Program-made: the position numbers and the translations under genes
Shown: positions 24,285-31,842 of the stretch, one piece after another
How the letters are laid out: each line of letters begins with the position of its first letter
Numbering within the stretch: position 1 is the first letter of the stretch
From: Clostridia bacterium
Lineage (GTDB): Bacteria > Bacillota_A > Clostridia > Christensenellales > Aristaeellaceae
Reading direction: 5' to 3'
DNA length: 63,712 bases
Assembly: GCA_017399225.1 (NCBI GenBank)
Contig: JAFQEB010000096.1
Span: 1 to 63,712, forward strand
The notes under the pieces: generated by a model
Database searches by the model: none
Told to the model about the DNA's origin: nothing
The model's input: the letters and a program-made list of their open reading frames with translations, nothing else

Positions 24285-25115
24285 ATGAGACGCCGCCTGC
24301 TCGTCCTTTTGCTTTTATCCTGCTTACTTCTGACCGGTTGCTACTCGCGCATGGAGGCCATGATGAGCCATTCCAGTCGGGCGGACGACGCCTGCTCGCA
24401 GCTGCTGACACGCTTCACCGCAGCCCTTGAAGCCCGGGATGCCGCGGCCCTCAAGGCGCTGTTTTCCCCAAAGGTGCAGGATGCCTGCGACCTGGACGCG
24501 CCCATCCGGGAGCTGCTTGCCCTGACGGAAGGCCGCACCCTCCGCGCAGAATGGGACGGCCTGAACAGCAGCGGCCAAACCCGCAACCGCACGGAGCATT
24601 CCGAGCGCGCCTCCTTCCGCATTGATCTGTACATCGACGGCACGCCCTATTTCGTTCACCTGGAACAGATCTACCGCTACCAGGAGGACCCCTCCGCTGT
24701 CGGCGCTACGCGCATCGCCCTTTTCTCCGACTACCTGTACATCAGCGAAGCCTATAACGCCCCAACAGGAAACGGTATGTTCGTCCGCGCCTTCACCGGC
24801 ACGGATTATCAGACCCGCCGCGTCAATAACTTCCCGCACATCTGGACGGAGATCGTGCGCACCATCCCCGAGGCGGAGCTGTCTGCCGTCATCCAGGCGA
24901 ACCCCACCTTCGCCGCCGTGCGGCAGGCCTTCGGCGAACCCAACGCCCACGACGTCGGCTACGTCTATCAGCTGGCGGACGAAAACGGCGAGGCGCGCTA
25001 CGCCAAGCTTTACGTCAACAGCGACGGCACGCTCCAAAGCGTTTCGCTCGTCAGCGGGACGGACTGGCTGCGGAAGCTGTATCCACCGGAGGAAGCCACC
25101 GAATCTCTCCCATAA
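24285..25115 (+). CDS. Lipoprotein, DUF5104-like
   Basis: A 276-residue lipoprotein: RRRLLVLLLLSCLLLTGC gives a good lipobox (LTGC, Cys about residue 19). Residues 35-140 match the DUF5104 pattern (LLTRFTAALEARDAAALKALFSPKV), an NTF2-like fold. The C-terminal part has a second small domain that ends in a repeated beta pattern (GEARYAKLYVNSDGTLQSV). ATG 24285 is chosen because AAAGGAGG precedes it. Function is unknown. It is the only protein in this window with a convincing lipobox. Confidence 0.8.
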   Translation: MRRRLLVLLLLSCLLLTGCYSRMEAMMSHSSRADDACSQLLTRFTAALEARDAAALKALFSPKVQDACDLDAPIRELLALTEGRTLRAEWDGLNSSGQTRNRTEHSERASFRIDLYIDGTPYFVHLEQIYRYQEDPSAVGATRIALFSDYLYISEAYNAPTGNGMFVRAFTGTDYQTRRVNNFPHIWTEIVRTIPEAELSAVIQANPTFAAVRQAFGEPNAHDVGYVYQLADENGEARYAKLYVNSDGTLQSVSLVSGTDWLRKLYPPEEATESLP

Positions 25116-25220
25116 CATACCCCAGAAACCAATAGTTGCGTGCTTGTCAAGCAAAATAGGTGGCCAAATGCTGCCGGAAGCGTTATCATATGCCCGTACA
25201 CAAATGAAGGAGGAACAACC

Positions 25221-25904
25221 ATGACCATCGAATGCGCAAACCGTCTGGCGGAGCTGCGTCGTACCCACGGCCTGTCCCAGGAGGAGCTGGCGGAGCGCCT
25301 GGGCGTGAGCCGCCAGGCCATTTCCAAGTGGGAGCGGGCAGAGTCGTCCCCGGATACGGATAACCTGATCTCCCTGGCACAGCTCTACGGCGTGTCCATG
25401 GACGTGCTGCTGGGCCTGCAGCTGCCTGCCACCCCCGACCACGCCGTCGAATTCGAGGCTCCCGCCGAGGAGGACGAAGCCCCCGTGGAAGCTGCCGACG
25501 CCGCCGAAGAGGTCCCTTACATCGCGCCCGACTGCGATCCCCTGCCCAACGGCAGCTATTACGAGCACCAGGCCCAGCAGGCTGCCCGCGCCGCCGAGGC
25601 CGCCGCCCAGGAAGCCGAAAAGGCCGCGGAAAAGCGCCGCCGCCGTTTCCCCTATCCGGTGTTCGTCGTCTTCGCCTACCTGGTGCTGGGCTTCTTTTTC
25701 CACCTGTGGCACCCCGGCTGGATCATCTTCTTCACGATCCCGCTCTATTATCTTCCCGAAAGCGAGCGCCAGCCCGTGCGCCTGCTTGGCAACCCGGTAA
25801 TGATTACCATCATCTACCTGCTGCTGGGCACCGTGTGCAACTGGTGGCACCCCGGTTGGCTGGTATTTCTGCTGATCCCCCTGCTCAACGCGCTTGGGCG
25901 ATGA
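25221..25904 (+). CDS. Xre-type helix-turn-helix protein with C-terminal membrane helices
   Basis: A 227-residue protein. Residues 1-70 form an HTH_3 domain (LAELRRTHGLSQEELAERLG, VSRQAISKWERAESSPD), followed by an acidic/alanine-rich linker and coiled coil (to about 160) and two similar hydrophobic hairpins, each containing the same FFHLWHPGW or CNWWHPGW turn. The repeated HPGW turn suggests an internal duplication. ATG 25221 follows AAGGAGGAACAACC. It is probably a membrane-tethered regulator and its target is unknown. Confidence 0.88.
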   Translation: MTIECANRLAELRRTHGLSQEELAERLGVSRQAISKWERAESSPDTDNLISLAQLYGVSMDVLLGLQLPATPDHAVEFEAPAEEDEAPVEAADAAEEVPYIAPDCDPLPNGSYYEHQAQQAARAAEAAAQEAEKAAEKRRRRFPYPVFVVFAYLVLGFFFHLWHPGWIIFFTIPLYYLPESERQPVRLLGNPVMITIIYLLLGTVCNWWHPGWLVFLLIPLLNALGR

Positions 25905-26015
25905 TGAGAATACGATAAGCTTGAATGAGCTGCGATTCCACCTGAATTCTCCGTATAGGAGATGGCAAATGATTCACAAAAGGTGTAAACTCATTGCTGA
26001 AAGGGGGCGTTAACA

Positions 26016-26153
26016 ATGAGCCAGCAAGAGATAGGACGCTTTATTGCAGAGAAACGACGGGCGAAAAATCTTACACAGGAACAGCTTGCCGAGCTGCTTG
26101 GCGTATCAAACAAAACCATTTCCAAATGGGAAACGGGAGTTTCCCATAGTTAA
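26016..26153 (+). pseudogene. Truncated Xre-type helix-turn-helix gene
   Basis: A 45-codon remnant with a good start and ribosome-site region. It encodes most of an HTH_3 domain (IAEKRRAKNLTQEQLAELLG, VSNKTISKWETGVS) and then stops at TAA where family members continue with MPE/LPD-type sequence. The sequence after the break (26154-26310) has no continuation, so a deletion seems likely. It could yield a short DNA-binding peptide. Confidence 0.7.
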
Positions 26154-26310
26154 AGGTACATCCTAACAACTCACGCTTACACAGCTTGTTCACAACACAA
26201 CAAGGAGAACAAGCACATGAAACTGATCACCTCATGTTATGTGCCTTTATTTTCTTGCCCATTTATGCTATAATCCATTCCAAGAATGAGCCTGACGGAG
26301 ATATAGACAG

Positions 26311-26843
26311 ATGAAAGTCCTTTTGATAAACGGCAGCCCACGCCCCGACGGAGAGACACAGTATGTGCTTTCGATCATTGAGGGCGTACTGTGTGAACAC
26401 GGTGTTGATGTGGAATGGTTCCAGCTGGATAAGGCACCTGTTCGCGGGTTTGTTCATTGAGGCGGCTGCAGCAAGACGTTCAGATGCATTTATGGCGATG
26501 ATGACTGTAATGAACTGATCGGACAGATCGCCGCTGCAGATGGCATCATTGTCGGGTCTCCTTTCTATTTTGCCGGCGCCAACGGTACGCTCTGCGCGCT
26601 GCTGGACAGGGTGTTCTACGCGGGCGCCTTCTATGGCCAGCTGCGGCGGTCGCCACTTGCTGGCGCTCTGGCGCGAGCGCAACCCTCGACAGGCTAAACA
26701 AGTATTTCACCTTTTCGGAAATGCCGGTCGTCAGCAGTTCCTACTGGAACATCAAACTCGAAGGCAGCGACGGATATGGCGAGGAGATACTCCGCACGCT
26801 CGCAGAGAATATGGCAAAGCTGCTGGACGCAGCAAAGACATGA
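26311..26843 (+). pseudogene. Broken flavodoxin-like NAD(P)H-dependent FMN reductase gene
   Basis: The first 49 codons encode the Rossmann-like start (KVLLINGSPRPDGETQYVL). An in-frame TGA at 26458-26460 sits where relatives have a cysteine of the C-G-G-C iron-sulfur-like motif; translation then continues with GGCSKTFRCIYGDDDCNELI and IVGSPFYFAGANGTL. A frameshift or small deletion near 26645 moves the last part (SGASATLDRLNKYFTF, to MAKLLDAAKT) into another frame, ending at TGA 26841-26843. An extended -10 (TGCTATAAT) lies upstream. Two lesions point to a pseudogene. It directly precedes the DAPG-hydrolase-like gene, with which it was probably once co-transcribed. Confidence 0.8.
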
Positions 26844-26872
26844 CCGGCGGCCGCTCCGGGAGGTGAATCGTA

Positions 26873-27595
26873 ATGCTGGATCTGCTGAACAAGCCTCTGC
26901 CTAAGATGCCTCCTGAGATCGCTCGTGCAATCCAGGCGCCGGGGATCGAAGGGACTCCGTTTGACGCAAAAAACCGTATACTGTCCGACGCCGCTTTACA
27001 AAGAGAAATCGGCTATCATCGTCTGGATAACGGGACCTATCAGGTGTCCATGATCTGCCCGATGCCCGGCATCACTCCTGAAATGATTGAATGGTGGTTC
27101 TGGTGGCACCCGCAGGCGGATGAAAGGTATCGAGTCTGGTTTCCCGGGGATCATATCGGAATATCGTATGCCATAAAAGACAGGGACTACTTCACCACCC
27201 CCTCCAGGCCTGTGTTCAGAAGCAATACCCAATTCCCCAGGGAACGCATCAATGGGCGGATTTTGCCGCTGCGCATTGACTTTGTTCCCCCGGAGGAGTT
27301 TGGGTTCTCAAGGGTAACGATGGCGCAAAACGACATCCCGCTCATCGTGTGCGGTCATGTGGGTGTGTTCGGCGGGTTGATCTGGCACACAGAAATGGCG
27401 CATATCTTCAAGCAAACGGATGACGGCCTATGCCTGATCAGCCGGTTCTGGATCGGCCAGACCCTGACGAATCCATTGCTGCGAAGGCTGATCCTGAAGG
27501 ATTCACTTGCAAAAGCAATGGCGGAGCATTGCTGCATTGAGTACCGGAATCTGGCTGCGATCCTTCCGCGTCTCTTTGTTCAAGAACGCCCATGA
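26873..27595 (+). CDS. DAPG/phloretin hydrolase family protein
   Basis: A 240-residue enzyme of the family that cleaves carbon-carbon bonds next to acylated phloroglucinols (2,4-diacetylphloroglucinol hydrolase PhlG and phloretin hydrolase of gut Eubacterium). Family features visible are CPMPGITPEMIEWWFWWHP, RYRVWFPGDHIGIS and HTEMAHIF, whose Glu/His residues fit the zinc site. There is no signal peptide, so the enzyme is cytoplasmic. GGGAGGTG precedes the ATG. The gene lies 29 nt after the decayed flavin reductase. The substrate could be a plant flavonoid breakdown product; this rests on family knowledge only. Confidence 0.85.
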   Translation: MLDLLNKPLPKMPPEIARAIQAPGIEGTPFDAKNRILSDAALQREIGYHRLDNGTYQVSMICPMPGITPEMIEWWFWWHPQADERYRVWFPGDHIGISYAIKDRDYFTTPSRPVFRSNTQFPRERINGRILPLRIDFVPPEEFGFSRVTMAQNDIPLIVCGHVGVFGGLIWHTEMAHIFKQTDDGLCLISRFWIGQTLTNPLLRRLILKDSLAKAMAEHCCIEYRNLAAILPRLFVQERP

Positions 27596-27662
27596 AACGC
27601 AAAGTGATCTGAACCTTTTCTGGCGTTTGCTCGGATGAGCAGGCGCCTTTTCTGCATCAAAT

Positions 27663-27698
27663 ATGGCCATGATCATGCACGCGCATGATCATGGCCAT
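27663..27698. terminator. Perfect 16-bp hairpin between convergent genes
   Basis: Arms 27663-27678 and 27683-27698 (atggccatgatcatgc and complement) with a 4-nt loop. T-runs are short on both sides, so terminator function is weak, but its place between the convergent hydrolase and CBM9-like genes fits a bidirectional stop. Confidence 0.6.
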
Positions 27699-27748
27699 TG
27701 CTATTCTGTTTACGCGGAATATACGGCCCTCCGCGGATGGCTGCGCTG

Positions 27749-28537
27749 TTATTCTGCCAGCGTCACAGCGCCCCAGAGGCTGGGGTTATTCCAGATCGCC
27801 TGCGTGCCAGTCCAGGCCATCTGCGGGATGTACTCGGTGCCCGGGCAGGGATAGCTGATATCCGTGATCGCGAAGTTCACAGACAGCGTATCGCCCAGCT
27901 GAGGAACATACACGGGGATCTTAGCGTTGGAGAACACTGCCCACGGGATGATCGCTTCCCACACAAAGCCGGTGGTCGTCATCTCAACAGCACACTCATA
28001 GCCATCCAGCACGCTCTCGGCACCGTTCATACCCTTGCTGGTGTACCGCTGGAGCTGGTCCTTGGCGACCATGGAGCGGTCAACGGCGGTGTCCCAGTAG
28101 CCTTCATACATGATGAAATACACCAGGAAATCATTCGTGGCATAAGCCGTACGCGCGGGATCCGCATTGGGATCGGTGGAGATATACAGCTTCAGGTTGT
28201 CCTCGCCGTCGATGGGCAGCATTTCGATCGCGCCCAGAGGGGAATCTTCGCAAACCTCGGCAGCCATGTACAGGTTCGTCTCATTCCAGGACAGGTAGAA
28301 CTTCGCAGAGACGTCCAGGGGGCCGGCCCACAGGTTGGCGTCGCGGATCACCTGCTCCAGCTGATCAACGACGGCAGGAGAATCGAGATTCCACTCATCC
28401 AGCTTGCCATCGATCACGACCTCATCGACCTTATGGGCAATGATCGTCGGGCGCTCCGCTTCTGCCATGCACATAGCAGGCATAGCCGTCATCACGAGGG
28501 CCAGAACAAGAGCCAACAATCTCATCGTCTTTTTCAT
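27749..28537 (-). CDS. Secreted CBM9/DOMON-like carbohydrate-binding protein
   Basis: A 262-residue protein with a signal peptide (KKTMRLLALVLALVMTAMPA, cleavage near residue 26). The rest matches the family 9 carbohydrate-binding-module fold: VVIDGKLDEWN at the start, KFYLSWNETNLYMAAEV and DNLKLYISTDPNADP in the core, and NPSLWGAVTL at the end. A paralogue is encoded at 47666-48487 with the same start and end motifs. A TGTGCCGGATTTTCC box upstream links it to the other carbohydrate operons. It probably captures sugars at the surface for the importer. It is monocistronic. Confidence 0.85.
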   Translation of the reverse strand: MKKTMRLLALVLALVMTAMPAMCMAEAERPTIIAHKVDEVVIDGKLDEWNLDSPAVVDQLEQVIRDANLWAGPLDVSAKFYLSWNETNLYMAAEVCEDSPLGAIEMLPIDGEDNLKLYISTDPNADPARTAYATNDFLVYFIMYEGYWDTAVDRSMVAKDQLQRYTSKGMNGAESVLDGYECAVEMTTTGFVWEAIIPWAVFSNAKIPVYVPQLGDTLSVNFAITDISYPCPGTEYIPQMAWTGTQAIWNNPSLWGAVTLAE

Positions 28538-28613
28538 GATTTCACTCCTTCAGGGTTCGCATTATGCTGTCTTTGTACATGAAGTATAACACAGATGCAT
28601 GCCGTGTAAGCCA

Positions 28614-28649
28614 TGACAATCCGATACGGACCATGGAAAATCCGGCACA
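28614..28649 (-). promoter_or_regulatory. Putative YesN-type operator of the CBM9-like gene
   Basis: On the minus strand TGTGCCGGATTTTCC (28635-28649) and, 21 nt further toward the gene, the half-site GTATCGGATTGTCA (28614-28627). Two direct GGAT half-sites one double helical turn apart suit an AraC-type DNA-binding domain. The same 15-mer core occurs at 31289-31303 and 48620-48634. Confidence 0.55.
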
Positions 28650-28662
28650 CAGTGACAGGAAA

Positions 28663-28699
28663 GGGGCTGTTGCCGCACTTTCGCTTTTGCAACAGCCCC
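28663..28699 (-). terminator. Terminator-like hairpin after the GH3 gene
   Basis: An 11-bp perfect stem (28663-28673 with 28689-28699) with a 15-nt loop, followed by ttt on the minus strand. It separates the GH3 transcript from the CBM9-like gene, which has its own upstream box. Confidence 0.65.
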
Positions 28700-28716
28700 A
28701 GACCTTGCTTACAGGA

Positions 28717-31146
28717 TTACTTCACGGTAACGGTCTTGCTCAGGCCGCAGACAGAGATTTCATGTTCGCCGGCTTCCAGCACCAGATCGATGGACACGAC
28801 GCGGAACTGGCCGCCATCCAGGGCGTAGAACTTGGAGGCAATCAGCTCGCCATTATCATACACGTCAGCGTTGAAGGTACCGTCGCCACCGTTGTTGAAG
28901 GCGAGGAAGTACATCGTGAAGGGTTCGCCAGCAGTGATGACAGTCGCCTTGTTGCGCTGGATGCTGATGGCGCCGCTGCTCTCAACCTCCTCATCGATCA
29001 TGCCAGAGGGCAGGACGAGGGTGTCGAAGGTGAAGGCAGGCTGAGAGGTGTAGTTCATACCGAAGTTGGTGGTGTAAGCGGGGTCGCCCAGGTTGTTGGG
29101 CAGCAGCACGGAGGGGTTCTGCTTGACCAGACCGGCCATGTAGACGCGGGTCGCGTCGTCCACGCCGATATCCAGCTGCAGGTCGCCCCAAGCCAGAGAC
29201 AGGTCATCCGCAGTACGGCCGATTTCGTACACGGTGGCGCCAGCGGGCTCACGCACGCCGAAGAGCATATCGGCAGTCACCCACGGATGCACATAGCGGT
29301 AGAAGTTGCCCAGAGAGGAACCATGGTCGGGGGTGTTCTGGTAGGTCTGCATGAGGATCGCAGAGGAGGAAGCGATCTCAGTCTCAGTGGGCTCACCGGA
29401 GGTATTGGTGGCTTCGGTGATCAGGACGATGGGCAGATTCGCTGCCTGAGCATCCTCGACCATGTACTCGTAATTCTCGTCGTAGGAGACCACATGGAAC
29501 ACGGCCACAGTCGCCTCTTCGAAGGTGTCAACCACGGTCGCGTGCTCGCCGATGGCAGCGATGTCAGCGGCCTTGATATCACCGTTGTTGCTGTCGATGT
29601 AGACCTTCGCGTCAGCAGACAGGGGCAGGACGCCATCGTTCTTCAGCAGGACGGTGGACTTGACCATCAGTTCCTCGTCCATGGCGTTCATTTCGTCAGT
29701 ACGGGCGCGGACAATGTCGGAAACGGTCGTGATCTCGAACTGCTCAGCCTTGTACTCTTCGCTGGCGAACAGATCCAGGATCTCTTCGGGAGCATGGTAG
29801 TTGACCTCGAACAGGCCCAGCTCGAACTTGGCGCGCAGAATGCGGAACGCAGAACGGTCGATCAGCTCCATGGAGCAGGTACCGTCATTGACAGCCTCGG
29901 CCAGAACATCAGGCCAGGAGATCAGGTCCATGCCGCCCAGAGCGGTCGCAGCCGCAGGATCGGTGCCGCGCACGGAGCGGAAGCCGCCGAACTGGTCGAT
30001 GCCGACCTCAAGGATGCGGGTGTACAGCTGACCAGCAGAGAAGGTGGACAGATCCTGCCCGTCGTCCGTGAAGCCCTGGGCAGAGGGCCAAGACATGTAC
30101 AGGGGCCAGTCGGTGCACAGCACGCCGTCAAAGCCCAGCTCATTGCGCAGATAGCCAACGGTGGTGGCGTCGTAGATGATCTCGGTATCGGTCAGGCCGG
30201 TGCCGTTGTTCATCATGATCGTATCAGTCTGGCCGTCCTGAACGGCAGCACGCCATGCGACCATCCAGTTTTCCCAGAGCTGCGCTTCGCTGCGGGCGCC
30301 GCCGAAGCTGCTGCGGCCGCCGCGGGCGATGTAGTGCTTGGTCATGGCGTCAACGCCATTCTCTTCGTAAGCCTTGGTCTCAGCGGTGATCATGGTGGCG
30401 ATGTTGTTCACTTCGTCGCCGTACCAGGAGCCGATCTCAACGCCGTAGCTGTGGAAGATGGTGGTGTAACCCATAGCCGCCATTTCCTTGGAGTACTGGG
30501 CAACCATGTCGTACAGGAGTTCCGGATCATGCGCCACGCCGAAGGCATAGTAGGGCATGTTGATCATGGAACCGAAGGTGTTGTAGGGGCGGTCGGTGGA
30601 GAAGCTGATCGGGATGCCCAGACGAGCTTCCTCGCCCATCTTCTGCATCAGATTGATAGCCGCCTGCTGCTCCAGAGCAGTGCCGCTGGCGGAGTAGCTG
30701 AAGTGAACGATGTTGTCAGACTTAATCTGGTATGCCATGGGCACATAGGTCTGATTGCCGAAGACGTAGGTGGGCTCTTCGCTGGTGATCCACTCATCGG
30801 GCGCACCGTAGGGCGGAGAGAACTGGCCGCCGCAGAAGTGGTGGAACAGCAGGCCGATCTTCTCGTCCAGCGTCATCTGGGCCATCAGATCGCTGATGCG
30901 CTCTTCCGTGGTCTTGCGGTAGTCTTCGTAGACGTCCAGCTGACCATTGCTGTTCAGATCCTTGAAGTACAGGCCCTCCACCTCGATAAAGGTATCGGCG
31001 CTTGCAGCCGTCAGATAGACCTGATCGCCGTTGGCTTCCACATAGTAGAAGCCGCCGGTGCTCTCCTTGATCGCGCCTTCTGCGAAGCCAGGCACGATGC
31101 AGCTCATCATCATCATGATGGCCAGCAACAGAGACAGTTTCTTCAT
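28717..31146 (-). CDS. Secreted GH3 family glycoside hydrolase
   Basis: An 809-residue enzyme, probably an exo-acting beta-glycosidase. The signal peptide (1-22) is followed by an EF-hand-like loop FKDLNSNGQLDVYED (about 61-75), then the GH3 TIM barrel with the KH pair at 270-271 and nucleophile Asp346 in FDGVLCTDWP. The C-terminal alpha/beta sandwich follows, and a fibronectin-like end domain (AGEHEISVCGLSKTVTV). ATG 31146 is chosen because AAAGGAG lies upstream and the signal peptide starts there. Compared with the two other GH3 genes in the window it is longer and has a variant KHYIARGG in place of KHFPG. It is divergent from the HxlR/response regulator operon. The sugar is not predictable. 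Confidence 0.9.
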   Translation of the reverse strand: MKKLSLLLAIMMMMSCIVPGFAEGAIKESTGGFYYVEANGDQVYLTAASADTFIEVEGLYFKDLNSNGQLDVYEDYRKTTEERISDLMAQMTLDEKIGLLFHHFCGGQFSPPYGAPDEWITSEEPTYVFGNQTYVPMAYQIKSDNIVHFSYSASGTALEQQAAINLMQKMGEEARLGIPISFSTDRPYNTFGSMINMPYYAFGVAHDPELLYDMVAQYSKEMAAMGYTTIFHSYGVEIGSWYGDEVNNIATMITAETKAYEENGVDAMTKHYIARGGRSSFGGARSEAQLWENWMVAWRAAVQDGQTDTIMMNNGTGLTDTEIIYDATTVGYLRNELGFDGVLCTDWPLYMSWPSAQGFTDDGQDLSTFSAGQLYTRILEVGIDQFGGFRSVRGTDPAAATALGGMDLISWPDVLAEAVNDGTCSMELIDRSAFRILRAKFELGLFEVNYHAPEEILDLFASEEYKAEQFEITTVSDIVRARTDEMNAMDEELMVKSTVLLKNDGVLPLSADAKVYIDSNNGDIKAADIAAIGEHATVVDTFEEATVAVFHVVSYDENYEYMVEDAQAANLPIVLITEATNTSGEPTETEIASSSAILMQTYQNTPDHGSSLGNFYRYVHPWVTADMLFGVREPAGATVYEIGRTADDLSLAWGDLQLDIGVDDATRVYMAGLVKQNPSVLLPNNLGDPAYTTNFGMNYTSQPAFTFDTLVLPSGMIDEEVESSGAISIQRNKATVITAGEPFTMYFLAFNNGGDGTFNADVYDNGELIASKFYALDGGQFRVVSIDLVLEAGEHEISVCGLSKTVTVK

Positions 31147-31207
31147 ACTTGGGTACTCCTTTCTTTTTTCATGCAGGAATATACACCACCTGCATTGTGC
31201 TATGCTT

Positions 31208-31303
31208 ATTATACCTTCTTCTATTTCACGCAAACTATTAAATATCTGTCCTGCAATATGAAAAAATACGCTCATTCACGAGCCGTTGGGAATATCCGAC
31301 ACA
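31208..31303 (-). promoter_or_regulatory. GH3 promoter -10 and putative YesN-type box
   Basis: On the minus strand TATAAT at 31208-31213 and TGTGTCGGATATTCC at 31289-31303, with 75 nt between them. No good -35 is present, as expected of an activated promoter. The spacing equals that at the CBM9/SBP operon (48539-48634). This lies in the 315-nt divergent gap that also carries the HxlR-type operator. Confidence 0.55.
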
Positions 31304-31371
31304 TGCATTGTAAAAAACAAACACAGGTACCGGACCATACATGAGTCAATGCCGCTGATTCAGCATATACG

Positions 31372-31418
31372 CACCTTTTTGTAACCGTCTTGCGAAAGCA
31401 GACTCAATACATTATAAT
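31372..31418 (+). promoter_or_regulatory. Promoter and HxlR-type operator of the HxlR-response regulator operon
   Basis: A 21-nt element (31372-31392; CACCTTTTTGT then AACCGTCTTG) ends on the first three bases of the -35 (TTGCGA, 31390-31395). A 17-nt spacer leads to TATAAT at 31413-31418. Two other promoters in this window (54085-54131 and 54280-54326) have the same element in the same register, matching at 14 of 21 positions across all three. Confidence 0.65.
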
Positions 31419-31461
31419 TGGAAGTAACAGAAGAATCAGAACTATTGGAGGAGCTGCTCTG

Positions 31462-31800
31462 ATGAAAAGAAAAGAAGAACTCCCAGATTGCCCTGTTGCA
31501 ACCTGCGTACAGCTGCTTGGCAGCAAGTGGAAGCTTCTCATCATCCGTAATTTACTGATTCGTCCATGGCGGTTCAACGAGCTGCATAAAAGCCTTGACG
31601 GAATCAGCCAGAAAGTATTGACAGACAGCCTGCGTGCGATGGAGAAGGACGGCCTGATCAATCGGACAGCTTATGCAGAGGTTCCCCCGCGGGTGGAGTA
31701 TTCGCTGACCGAATTGGGTGAATCCATGCGGCCGATTTTGATCGCCATGCAGAAATGGGGCGAGGATTACGGGGAGAAGCATTCCCGAATCCATGTCTGA
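31462..31800 (+). CDS. HxlR family winged-helix transcriptional regulator
   Basis: A 112-residue HxlR/MarR-like regulator: CPVATCVQLLGSKWKLLIIR at the N-terminus (conserved Cys-Pro and G.KW), recognition region RFNELHKSLDGISQKVLTDS, wing, then LTELGESMRPIL. HxlR proteins often sense redox or electrophile stress through the N-terminal cysteine; here two cysteines (9 and 14) are present. The ATG at 31462 is preceded by GGAGGA. The response regulator follows after 42 nt with no terminator, so both are probably one transcript. The fusion protein at 52891-54057 carries a paralogous domain (shared LLIxRNLLxRPWR). Confidence 0.9.
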   Translation: MKRKEELPDCPVATCVQLLGSKWKLLIIRNLLIRPWRFNELHKSLDGISQKVLTDSLRAMEKDGLINRTAYAEVPPRVEYSLTELGESMRPILIAMQKWGEDYGEKHSRIHV

Positions 31801-31842
31801 TGCACTCCACGGCTATCTGGCACTAACCAAAGGAGGACTGAT

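Noticed and set aside
26217..26273. 18-codon frame after AAGGAGAACAAGCAC
   Set aside because: Too short and hydrophobic without context; lies in a degraded region between two pseudogenes.
26458..26460. Selenocysteine codon in a working flavoprotein
   Set aside because: The TGA sits at a plausible redox position, but a second lesion shifts the frame near 26645, so an active full-length protein is unlikely. Kept only as a finding to check.
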